A DNA stretch of 5,481 nt from an uncultured Eubacteriales bacterium (GTDB taxonomy: Bacteria; Bacillota; Clostridia; Oscillospirales; Oscillospiraceae), in the NCBI GenBank assembly GCA_900555735.1, contig USMI01000131.1, forward strand, positions 1 to 5,481. The letters are read 5' to 3'. The first letter of the stretch is position 1. The number at the start of each line of letters is the position of its first letter. Below the pieces are notes generated by a model. That model saw nothing but the letters and a program-made list of their open reading frames with translations. It was not told where the DNA came from and made no database searches. The position numbers and the translations under genes are program-made. Shown here in pieces: positions 1 to 4,881 of the stretch.

Positions 1-2
1 TT

Positions 3-260
3 ATGGTTCAGATCACATTGAAGATCGACGGTATGGCCTGCGGCATGTGCGAAAGCCACATCAACGACGCGGTGCGCGCCAAGTTCCCGGTGAAGAAGGT
101 CACGTCCTCCCACGCCAAGGGCGAAACGGTGATCCTCAGCGACGAGGACATCAGCGAGGAGACCCTGCGGGCCGTTATCGAGCCCACCGGCTACAAGGTG
201 CTGGGCTACGCCAGCGAGCCCTATGAGAAGAAGGGCCTGTTCGGCCGCCTGAAAAAGTAA
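3..260 (+). CDS. Heavy-metal-associated (HMA) domain protein, CopZ-like
   Basis: An 85-residue soluble protein with the ferredoxin-like HMA fold of copper chaperones and of the N-terminal domains of P-type metal ATPases. The metal site GMACGMC is at residues 10-16, with ligands Cys13 and Cys16. The TGY near residues 62-64 matches the conserved end of the domain. Such proteins carry Cu(I) or a similar soft metal to an ATPase or repressor; the metal is inferred, not visible. The domain ends near residue 70. A basic tail follows (KKGLFGRLKK, residues 76-85), which is longer than in a minimal CopZ of about 68 residues and could contact membrane or partner. The ATG lies 2 nt from the window edge, so its ribosome binding site and any in-frame upstream extension cannot be seen. 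It may be the last gene of a metal-transport operon to the left. Confidence 0.85.
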   Translation: MVQITLKIDGMACGMCESHINDAVRAKFPVKKVTSSHAKGETVILSDEDISEETLRAVIEPTGYKVLGYASEPYEKKGLFGRLKK

Positions 261-263
261 ATC

Positions 264-292
264 TTGCCTTATCCGCCGCCGTGCCTTATACT
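264..292 (+). promoter_or_regulatory. Probable sigma-A promoter for the MBL hydrolase-mscS unit
   Basis: TTGCCT (264-269), a 17-nt spacer and TATACT (287-292) make a good vegetative promoter, matching 4/6 and 5/6 of consensus at optimal spacing. It starts just after the stop codon of the HMA gene. Transcription would begin near 299, leaving a leader of about 50 nt before the ATG at 349. Its spacer contains the left arm of the inverted repeat at 275-324. Confidence 0.6.
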
Positions 293-324
293 GGTGACAA
301 ACCATCACCAGAGGGCACGGCGGC
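275..324. repeat. Nested inverted repeat around the promoter
   Basis: The outer arms are a perfect 11-bp inverted repeat, GCCGCCGTGCC (275-285) against GGCACGGCGGC (314-324). The inner arms are a perfect 7-bp repeat, CTGGTGA (291-297) against TCACCAG (305-311), with a 7-nt loop. No T-run follows on either strand, so it is not a normal intrinsic terminator. The outer left arm lies between the -35 and -10 boxes, and the dyad centre (about 300) coincides with the predicted transcription start. This suggests either an operator for a dimeric regulator or a hairpin formed only in read-through RNA from the upstream gene. Confidence 0.65.
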
Positions 325-334
325 TGCCATATGC

Positions 335-340
335 AGGAGG
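335..340 (+). promoter_or_regulatory. Ribosome binding site that fixes the MBL hydrolase start
   Basis: AGGAGG lies 8 nt before the ATG at 349. The alternative in-frame ATG at 331 overlaps the upstream edge of this site and has no Shine-Dalgarno of its own, so 349 is the start. Confidence 0.85.
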
Positions 341-348
341 AACCGGAT

Positions 349-987
349 ATGAACGATTTTATGACCCGCTTTTCCATCAACTGTCACAGCTCCATCCGCT
401 GCGGCGGCGACACGGTGCTGTGGTTCGACCCCTTCCGGGTGGAGAACGCACCCGCTGACGGCGATGTGATCTTCGTGACCCATGAGCACTACGACCACTT
501 CTCGCCGGAGGACATCCGCCGGGTGATGAAGGCTGACGCCGTGCTTGTCCTGCCGGAGAGCTGCCGGGAGACGGCGCTGGCGGCGGGCTTTGCCGCAGGG
601 CAGATCATGACCGTGCAGCCCGGCGGAGCGTATCAGGTGAAGGGTGTGGCCTTTGAGACCGTGCCTGCCTACAACATCGGCAAGAAATTCCATCCTCAGT
701 CCAACCGCTGGGTGGGCTATGTGGTGACGGTGGCGGGCCGCCGTGTCTATGTGGCGGGCGACACCGACGATACGCCAGAGGCCCGTGCTGTCCGCTGTGA
801 CGCGGCATTTCTGCCCGCAGGCGGCACCTATACCATGACGGCGGCGGAGGCTGCGGCGCTGGCCAACGCCATCCACCCGCGGATCGCCGTTCCCACCCAC
901 TACGGCAGCATCGTGGGCGAAAAGACCGACGGCGACGCCTTTGCCGCCGCGCTGGACGCGGGCATCCGCTGCGTGAAGCTGCTGTAA
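349..987 (+). CDS. MBL-fold metal-dependent hydrolase (UlaG/YtkL-like)
   Basis: A 212-residue cytosolic metallo-beta-lactamase-fold protein. It resembles the short single-domain Lactamase_B_3/UlaG-like group rather than true beta-lactamases or RNase J/Z. The metal motif is THEHYDH at residues 44-50 (His45, His47, Asp49, His50). Further likely ligands are Asp138 in AGDTD and His184 in PTHYG. An HSS segment near residue 13 and WFDPF near residues 25-29 match the usual N-terminal strand pair, and His115 in KKFHP sits before the substrate-facing loop. Known relatives hydrolyse phosphorylated lactones or act on unknown esters and phosphodiesters; the substrate here is not known. The start is set by AGGAGG at 335-340. 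The mscS gene begins 15 nt after its stop, so the two are probably cotranscribed. It looks intact. Confidence 0.88.
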   Translation: MNDFMTRFSINCHSSIRCGGDTVLWFDPFRVENAPADGDVIFVTHEHYDHFSPEDIRRVMKADAVLVLPESCRETALAAGFAAGQIMTVQPGGAYQVKGVAFETVPAYNIGKKFHPQSNRWVGYVVTVAGRRVYVAGDTDDTPEARAVRCDAAFLPAGGTYTMTAAEAAALANAIHPRIAVPTHYGSIVGEKTDGDAFAAALDAGIRCVKLL

Positions 988-1002
988 GGAAAAGGAGACA
1001 CC

Positions 1003-1815
1003 ATGGAGAGTATAACGGATATTCTGAAAACCTCGCTGGGCGGGTATACGCTGGCCAATATCCTGTCCGCGCTGCTGACGCTGCTGATCTGCCTTGTGGT
1101 GATACGACTGTTGATGAAGCTGGTGACGCGGCTGCTGGGAAAGGCCCGACGCATCAACGACCGGCTGCAGAAGATCATCCTGACCTCCGCCAAGGCCGTC
1201 CTCTATGTGCTGACGGTCATTATCACAGCGGAGGCGCTGGGCGTGAACACCACGTCCCTGACGGCCATCATGTCGGTGCTGACGCTGGGTGTTACGCTGG
1301 CGGCAGAGGACATTCTGGGCAATGTGGCCGGGGGACTGGTGATCCTGTCCTCCCATCCCTTCGGCCTTGGCGATGAGATCGAGTCCGGCGGCGTGGTAGG
1401 TACTGTGCGGGAGATCACCCTGAACCACACCAAGATCGAGACGGCGGACGGCCAGATCGTTATGCAGCCCAACAAGGAGCTGTCCGCGTCCCGTATCATC
1501 AACTACACCGCGCTGGGCCGCCGCCGTGTGGTGCGCACGGTAACGGCCTCCTACGATGCGCCTACGGAAACAGTGAAGGCCGCCTGTCTGGAGGCGGTGG
1601 CGGCCACGCCGAAGGTGCTACCCGATCCCGCGCCGACGGTGTATCTCACCAATTACGGCGCCAGCTCCATCGAGTACAGCGTCCGATGCTGGACGGCGGC
1701 GGAGGACTACTGGAACGCCTTCTTTACCCTGAACGAGAACCTGCGTGACGCATTCGAGAAGCACGGCGTGGAGATGACATACGACCACCTGAACGTCCAT
1801 GTGATCGAGAAATAA
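1003..1815 (+). CDS. mscS: Small-conductance mechanosensitive channel, MscS family
   Basis: A 270-residue inner-membrane channel close to the 286 residues of E. coli MscS. Three N-terminal hydrophobic segments lie at about 18-45, 62-80 and 85-117. The third is the pore helix, ending in the family signature (GNVAGGLVIL then HPFGLGDEI, residues 106-125). The beta-domain follows with GGVVGTVREI (129-138), then ADGQIVMQPNKEL (148-160) and IINYT, all diagnostic. The C-terminal alpha/beta vestibule domain runs to the end. At the pore-helix kink, Glu102-Asp103 align with Gln112-Gly113 of E. coli MscS by eye; acidic or amide residues here are common in the wider family. Such channels open under membrane tension to release osmolytes after hypo-osmotic shock. 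AAGGAG at 992-997 precedes the ATG by 5 nt. Second gene of the unit with the MBL hydrolase. Confidence 0.93.
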   Translation: MESITDILKTSLGGYTLANILSALLTLLICLVVIRLLMKLVTRLLGKARRINDRLQKIILTSAKAVLYVLTVIITAEALGVNTTSLTAIMSVLTLGVTLAAEDILGNVAGGLVILSSHPFGLGDEIESGGVVGTVREITLNHTKIETADGQIVMQPNKELSASRIINYTALGRRRVVRTVTASYDAPTETVKAACLEAVAATPKVLPDPAPTVYLTNYGASSIEYSVRCWTAAEDYWNAFFTLNENLRDAFEKHGVEMTYDHLNVHVIEK

Positions 1816-1816
1816 G

Positions 1817-1856
1817 AAAAAAGGACCGTCCTGCTTCCGCAGGACGGTCCTTTTTT
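1817..1856. terminator. Bidirectional intrinsic terminator between mscS and the MATE gene
   Basis: A perfect 12-bp GC-rich stem (1823-1834 against 1839-1850) with a TTCC loop, flanked by six A (1817-1822) and six T (1851-1856). It therefore ends in a U-tract on both strands. It begins 1 nt after the mscS stop and lies 2 nt beyond the MATE stop, serving both convergent genes. Confidence 0.95.
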
Positions 1857-1858
1857 CG

Positions 1859-3223
1859 TTATGCAGGGCGCTTTTGCAGCACATGCTTGCGGTAGCTGAC
1901 GCGGAAGTAAAGGTACTCCGCCGTGCCGGTGATGGCCCATGAGAAGATATACAGCAGGTACAGGGAGGGGATGGTGTGGAAATAGGCGAAGATGGTATAT
2001 ACCCAGATGACCCGGAACACGCAGGAGCCGAGGATCACGATGATGGTGGGCACCACGCTGCGGCCGATACTGCGGGAGGCGGCAATGCTGGCGTCCATCC
2101 ACGGCGCCACCACGAAGGAGAAACCCATGATCCGCAGGCGCTGCATGCCCGCGTCAATGACCTCCGGCTCGTTGGCGAACAGCGAGAGGAACTCCCGCCC
2201 GAACAGCAGCAGTAATCCGCCTGCCGCAGCGCCCACGATGGCGGCATAGAGCATGCTGATGCGGTAGCTTTTCAGGATGCGGTCGTTGTTGCCGGCGCCC
2301 CAGTTGCGGCTGCCGAAGGTGGCGCAGGCGGTGTAGAAGGCCGCCATCATGTTAAAGATCAGGGTGTCGGCGTTGGCGGCGGCGGAGTTGCCGGACACCA
2401 TCACCGCATCGAAGGAATTGACGCCCACCTGCACGAACAGGTTGGCGATGGCAAAGATGGCGTTCTGCAAGCCGGTGGGGATGCCGATGGCCAGCACCCG
2501 GCGGCCGGCCTGCATGTGGAACCGGAGCTTCCGCCATTCCAGACGGCACTCATCCTGCCGCCGTACCAGATGCAGCACGATCAGCAGGGCGGACAGCCAC
2601 TGGGCGATAACGCTGGCCGTGGCCACGCCGTCCGCCGCCATGTGGCAGCGGATCACGAAGAACAGGTTCAGTATCACGTTCAGTACGCCGGACAGCGACA
2701 GGTACAGCAGGGGACGCTTCGTGTCGCCGGTGGCGCTCAGCACGCCGTTGCCGAAGTTATACAGCGCCATGGCAGGCATGCCGAAGGCGTATATTTTTAA
2801 GTACAGGGTCGCGCCGTCGATCAGCTCATCCTTGGTGTTCAGCAGGGCCAGCATGGGCCGGGCCAGCAGGTTGCAGATCAGCAGCATGATGATGCCTGCT
2901 GCGGCGCAGATGAGGAAGGAGGTGTGAACGGTTCTTTCCACCTGCTCGGTGTCCCGCAGACCAAGGCCACGGGCCACCGCCACGTTGACGCCGCTGCCAA
3001 TGCCGATCAGCAGGCCCGTGAACAGCGACACCAGCAGCGTGGTGGAGCCTACCGCGCCCAGCGCCCGGTAGTCGGCGAACTTTCCGGCGATGGCCACGTC
3101 GCTGAGGTTGAACAGCACCTCCAGTACCTGCGTCAGCATCAGGGGCAGACTGAACAGCAGAATATTCTTCCACAGTGAGCCTGTGGTCATTTCAATGGTG
3201 TGCAATTGCTTTTCCCGTGCCAT
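1859..3223 (-). CDS. MATE-family multidrug/Na+ (or H+) antiporter
   Basis: A 454-residue polytopic membrane protein with about 12 hydrophobic segments, the usual MATE size. Two MatE halves lie at roughly residues 22-182 and 246-408. Typical features are the N-terminal GSLWKNILLFSLPLML (15-30), the LEVLFNLSDVAIAGKF stretch (34-49), GIGSGVNVAVARGLG (74-88) and the GDTKRP turn (166-171) in helix 5. The second half carries FGSRNWGAGN (303-312). These proteins export cationic drugs, toxins or metabolites in exchange for Na+ or H+; the substrate cannot be read from sequence. An upstream in-frame ATG at 3295 would add 24 residues of non-conserved, charged sequence. The start at 3223 is preferred because AGGAGG (3231-3236 on this strand) lies 7 nt before it. 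Apparently a single-gene transcript, convergent with mscS and divergent from hsp20. Confidence 0.93.
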   Translation of the reverse strand: MAREKQLHTIEMTTGSLWKNILLFSLPLMLTQVLEVLFNLSDVAIAGKFADYRALGAVGSTTLLVSLFTGLLIGIGSGVNVAVARGLGLRDTEQVERTVHTSFLICAAAGIIMLLICNLLARPMLALLNTKDELIDGATLYLKIYAFGMPAMALYNFGNGVLSATGDTKRPLLYLSLSGVLNVILNLFFVIRCHMAADGVATASVIAQWLSALLIVLHLVRRQDECRLEWRKLRFHMQAGRRVLAIGIPTGLQNAIFAIANLFVQVGVNSFDAVMVSGNSAAANADTLIFNMMAAFYTACATFGSRNWGAGNNDRILKSYRISMLYAAIVGAAAGGLLLLFGREFLSLFANEPEVIDAGMQRLRIMGFSFVVAPWMDASIAASRSIGRSVVPTIIVILGSCVFRVIWVYTIFAYFHTIPSLYLLYIFSWAITGTAEYLYFRVSYRKHVLQKRPA

Positions 3224-3230
3224 AGCCAGC

Positions 3231-3236
3231 CCTCCT
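3231..3236 (-). promoter_or_regulatory. Ribosome binding site of the MATE gene
   Basis: CCTCCT on the + strand reads AGGAGG on the coding strand, 7 nt before the ATG at 3223. It decides in favour of the shorter reading frame. Confidence 0.85.
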
Positions 3237-3266
3237 CGTTTGTAAAAATCTCGTATGCGATTGGAC

Positions 3267-3295
3267 AGTATAACACGGCCAATTCCGCAAAACAA
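3267..3295 (-). promoter_or_regulatory. Probable promoter of the MATE gene
   Basis: On the minus strand TTGTTT (3295-3290) is followed after 17 nt by TATACT (3272-3267). The -10 box is 5/6 and the -35 box only 3/6 of consensus, so the -10 and the spacing carry the call. The predicted leader is about 35-40 nt. Confidence 0.5.
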
Positions 3296-3395
3296 CCCTC
3301 TTTTCCGCTATATTTTCCCGAAAGGAAAGCCGGGGGAATTGTGCAAAATGATGCGCCGACTGATAAAAAACTGCGCCGCCGGAGAAAATCGCATA

Positions 3396-3427
3396 TTTTG
3401 TGAACGAACTTCGGATGTTTTGTGAAC
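3396..3427 (+). repeat. Two 10-bp direct repeats upstream of the hsp20 promoter
   Basis: TTTTGTGAAC occurs at 3396-3405 and again at 3418-3427, a period of 22 bp (about two helical turns). The second copy ends one base before the CIRCE left arm. The same-face spacing is compatible with a protein-binding pair, but no known regulator consensus fits both copies. Confidence 0.5.
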
Positions 3428-3428
3428 A

Positions 3429-3455
3429 TTAGCACTCGCCTATTGACAGTGCTAA
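3429..3455. promoter_or_regulatory. CIRCE element (HrcA operator)
   Basis: TTAGCACTC (3429-3437), a 9-nt spacer and CAGTGCTAA (3447-3455) match the CIRCE consensus TTAGCACTC-N9-GAGTGCTAA at 17 of 18 arm positions. CIRCE is bound by the HrcA repressor, which loses activity on heat stress when GroEL is titrated. The right arm and spacer overlap the -35 box of the hsp20 promoter, so bound HrcA would block RNA polymerase. Confidence 0.93.
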
Positions 3456-3470
3456 AATCGGCGTTATAAT
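3443..3470 (+). promoter_or_regulatory. Consensus sigma-A promoter of hsp20
   Basis: TTGACA (3443-3448) and TATAAT (3465-3470) are both perfect hexamers, separated by 16 nt. Transcription should start near 3477, giving a leader of about 130 nt. A strong promoter held down by a repressor fits heat-inducible expression. Confidence 0.9.
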
Positions 3471-3476
3471 AAAGGC

Positions 3477-3606
3477 GATCCTTGAGGGAGGGCAAAGAAA
3501 GCTCCCACAGGAGATCAAAAATACATGTATCTGTCATGGTAACAGAGTTTCGCCGACGGAAGGCCGTTATCCCTCTGCCGCGAAAAATGAATGGAGGTTA
3601 TGACTT
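3477..3606 (+). promoter_or_regulatory. Long hsp20 5' leader with possible SD-sequestering hairpin
   Basis: The leader has several short self-complementary segments: GGGAG/CTCCC (3486-3490/3502-3506), TCTGT/ACAGA (3530-3534/3542-3546) and ACGG/CCGT (3556-3559/3564-3567). The Shine-Dalgarno GGAGG (3593-3597), 9 nt before the ATG at 3607, can pair with CCTCT (3572-3576), extended by a G·U pair. That resembles a weak RNA thermometer, but the pairing was found by eye and no ROSE or fourU consensus is clear. Confidence 0.35.
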
Positions 3607-4047
3607 ATGTTGCCTAGCATTTTTGGTGAAAATCTGTTTGATGATTTCTTTTCTGATCCTTTCGGCATGATGGTTCCTCAGGGCCGCGATCCGCTGTACG
3701 GCAAGCATGCCAAGAACCTGATGAAGACCGACGTCCGCGAGACGGAGGACTCCTATGAGTTGGACATCGACCTGCCCGGCTTCAAGAAGGATGAGGTCAG
3801 CATTGACCTGAAGAACGGCTGCCTGACCATTCAGGCCGCCAAGGGTCTGGACAAGAGCGAGAGCGACAAGAAGGGCAAGTACATCCGTCAGGAGCGCTAT
3901 GCCGGCGCATGCAGCCGCAGCTTCTATGTGGGCGAGGATGTGGAGCCTGACCAGATCAGCGCGAAGTTTGAAAGCGGCATCCTGCAGATCAGCGTGCCCA
4001 AGGCCGTGAAGAAGCTGCCGAAGAACTCGTCCATCTCGATCCAGTGA
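3607..4047 (+). CDS. hsp20: Small heat-shock protein, Hsp20/alpha-crystallin family
   Basis: A 146-residue ATP-independent holdase chaperone that binds unfolding proteins and passes them to DnaK/ClpB; it acts in the cytosol as large oligomers. The N-terminal arm (1-39) is Phe- and Asp-rich. The alpha-crystallin domain covers about 40-132, opening with KTDVRETEDSYELDIDLPGF (40-59). It closes with the family signature AKFESGILQISVP (119-131), including Gly124-Ile-Leu. The C-terminal Ile143-Ser-Ile145 is the IxI motif used for oligomer assembly. Length is typical. GGAGG at 3593-3597 supports this start; an ATG at 3600 is in another frame and stops after five codons. Control by HrcA is indicated by the CIRCE overlapping its promoter. 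The first 25 or so codons are AT-rich compared with the rest, which favours an open translation start. Confidence 0.95.
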   Translation: MLPSIFGENLFDDFFSDPFGMMVPQGRDPLYGKHAKNLMKTDVRETEDSYELDIDLPGFKKDEVSIDLKNGCLTIQAAKGLDKSESDKKGKYIRQERYAGACSRSFYVGEDVEPDQISAKFESGILQISVPKAVKKLPKNSSISIQ

Positions 4048-4060
4048 GTTCCAAAAAAAA

Positions 4061-4080
4061 CCTCCGGCAATGGTCGGGGG
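4061..4080 (+). terminator. Hairpin just downstream of hsp20 (weak terminator or 3' stabiliser)
   Basis: An 8-bp stem (4061-4068 against 4073-4080, two G·U pairs) with an AATG loop lies 13 nt after the hsp20 stop. It is preceded by eight A but followed by ATTATAAG, not a T-run. On the + strand it lacks a proper U-tract. On the minus strand the T-run is present, but the two G·U pairs become C-A mismatches. Confidence 0.4.
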
Positions 4081-4112
4081 ATTATAAGAAAGCAATATTG
4101 TATTTTCTCAAG

Positions 4113-4138
4113 AACGGCGTGGCTTCGGTCACGCCGTT
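4113..4138 (+). terminator. UUCG-capped hairpin, probable hsp20 terminator
   Basis: AACGGCGTG (4113-4121) pairs with CACGCCGTT (4130-4138). One G·U and one C-G pair extend the stem to 11 bp, closed by the very stable cUUCGg tetraloop (4123-4128). The following TCCTGTTTC is only moderately T-rich, so termination efficiency is uncertain. Confidence 0.55.
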
Positions 4139-4227
4139 TCCTGTTTCAGCAGTTCTTCCACGGGGATAAAGCCTGCAAGGTCAGCAAAGTGGAGCAGATA
4201 TGTCGATCGTTTTCAGATGTTTTCTGA

Positions 4228-4256
4228 TTGCGTGGCCTGTCTTCTTACGATATAAT
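4228..4256 (+). promoter_or_regulatory. Promoter of ogt
   Basis: TTGCGT (4228-4233) is followed after 17 nt by a perfect TATAAT (4251-4256). Transcription would start near 4263, leaving a leader of about 35 nt. A short TCAGA/TCTGA inverted repeat (4213-4217/4223-4227) abuts the -35 box and may be incidental. Confidence 0.65.
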
Positions 4257-4283
4257 GTTAGCATAACAGACGAAAAGCGCGAA

Positions 4284-4289
4284 GGGAGG
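4284..4289 (+). promoter_or_regulatory. Ribosome binding site of ogt
   Basis: GGGAGG lies 8 nt before the ATG at 4298. Another ATG at 4293 is out of frame and reads a stop after two codons. Confidence 0.8.
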
Positions 4290-4297
4290 CGCATGCT

Positions 4298-4831
4298 ATG
4301 ACATTCATTCAGCATTACGATTCTCCGCTGGGAGGTATTCTGCTGGCGGCGGATGAGACCGGCCTGACCGGCCTGTGGTTCGACGGGCAAAAATACTTTG
4401 CCCGTGTCCTGCCTGCGGAGTGCGTAGAGCAGAACACGCCTGTTCTTTCGGAAGCCAAGCGCTGGCTGGACATTTATTTTGCCGGTCAGGAGCCGGACTT
4501 TATGCCGCCGCTGCACCCCATCGGCTCCGCATTCCGGCGAGACGTATGGGATATTCTTCTGCAAATTCCCTATGGGCAGACCACGACCTATGGCGAGATC
4601 GCACGGCAGCTTGCCGCGAAACAGGGCCTGCCCCGGATGTCCGCTCAGGCGGTGGGCGGCGCAGTGGGGCACAATGAAATATCCGTCATTATTCCCTGCC
4701 ACCGTGTGGTCGGCACAAACGGCAGCCTGACCGGATACGCCGGTGGAATTGACAAAAAGGTGAAGCTGCTGGAATGGGAACATACCGACATGACCGGATT
4801 TTTTATCCCGAAGAAGGGCACCGCGCTTTGA
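4298..4831 (+). CDS. ogt: Methylated-DNA--[protein]-cysteine S-methyltransferase
   Basis: A 177-residue suicide DNA-repair protein that moves the alkyl group from O6-alkylguanine (and O4-alkylthymine) to its own cysteine. The active site IPCHRVVG is at residues 132-139, with nucleophile Cys134. The N-terminal RNase H-like domain covers about 1-75 and the DNA-binding/catalytic domain about 79-162. The latter opens with FRRDVWDILLQIPYGQTTTYGEIA. The recognition helix reads SAQAVGGAVGHN (115-126). The position of the usual arginine finger (Arg128 of human AGT) is Gln117, a change I recall as common in Firmicute homologues. Asn126 of the active-site hydrogen-bond network is kept, followed by Glu where Pro is usual. 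The GYAGG segment near 146-150 and the KKGTAL C-terminus fit Clostridia Ogt proteins. It has its own promoter and leads a likely two-gene unit with the HD gene. Confidence 0.95.
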   Translation: MTFIQHYDSPLGGILLAADETGLTGLWFDGQKYFARVLPAECVEQNTPVLSEAKRWLDIYFAGQEPDFMPPLHPIGSAFRRDVWDILLQIPYGQTTTYGEIARQLAAKQGLPRMSAQAVGGAVGHNEISVIIPCHRVVGTNGSLTGYAGGIDKKVKLLEWEHTDMTGFFIPKKGTAL

Positions 4832-4867
4832 TATGCGGACAGACAAGCGCTCATTTTTCAATAATCG

Positions 4868-4873
4868 AAGGAG
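4868..4873 (+). promoter_or_regulatory. Ribosome binding site that fixes the HD-domain gene start
   Basis: AAGGAG lies 8 nt before the ATG at 4882. The longer in-frame start at 4774 lies inside ogt and has no such site, so translation should begin at 4882. Confidence 0.85.
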
Positions 4874-4881
4874 AAGCACAT

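Larger units (their letters stand above)
3224..3606. other. Divergent intergenic control region between the MATE gene and hsp20
   Basis: These 383 bp contain no convincing gene. From left to right they hold the MATE ribosome binding site and promoter, a stretch (about 3300-3395) with nothing recognised, and a pair of 10-bp direct repeats. The CIRCE/hsp20 promoter and the hsp20 leader follow. Base composition is more AT-rich than the flanking genes, as expected of promoter DNA. Confidence 0.8.

Noticed and set aside
275..324. Intrinsic terminator of the HMA gene
   Set aside because: The inverted repeat is strong but no T-run follows on either strand, and a promoter overlaps it.
286..1428. A 380-codon minus-strand open frame opposite the MBL and mscS genes
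   Set aside because: Its translation is rich in His, Arg, Gln and Gly with no domain pattern, typical of the antisense of a GC-rich gene. The + strand genes carry clear family motifs and ribosome binding sites.
2349..2927. A 192-codon + strand frame inside the MATE gene
   Set aside because: It is a shadow of the MATE coding strand, with low-complexity Ser/Arg/Thr-rich translation and no support for its start.
3224..3295. A longer MATE start at 3295
   Set aside because: It would put the MATE promoter -10 and the strong AGGAGG inside the coding region, and the extra 24 residues lack MATE similarity.
3396..3437. Rex operator (TTGTGAA-N4-TTCACAA)
   Set aside because: Only the left half-site is present in each repeat; the expected right half is absent or out of register.
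3187..3537. A 116-codon minus-strand frame over the MATE-hsp20 control region
   Set aside because: It would overlap the MATE start and run through the CIRCE and the hsp20 promoter. Its translation shows no known domain.
3600..3617. ATG at 3600 as a start just before hsp20
   Set aside because: It is out of frame with hsp20, stops after five codons and lies only 2 nt from the GGAGG, too close to be used well.
4181..4879. A 232-codon minus-strand open frame across ogt
   Set aside because: It is antisense to the unmistakable ogt gene, has no recognisable motif and runs over the ogt promoter.
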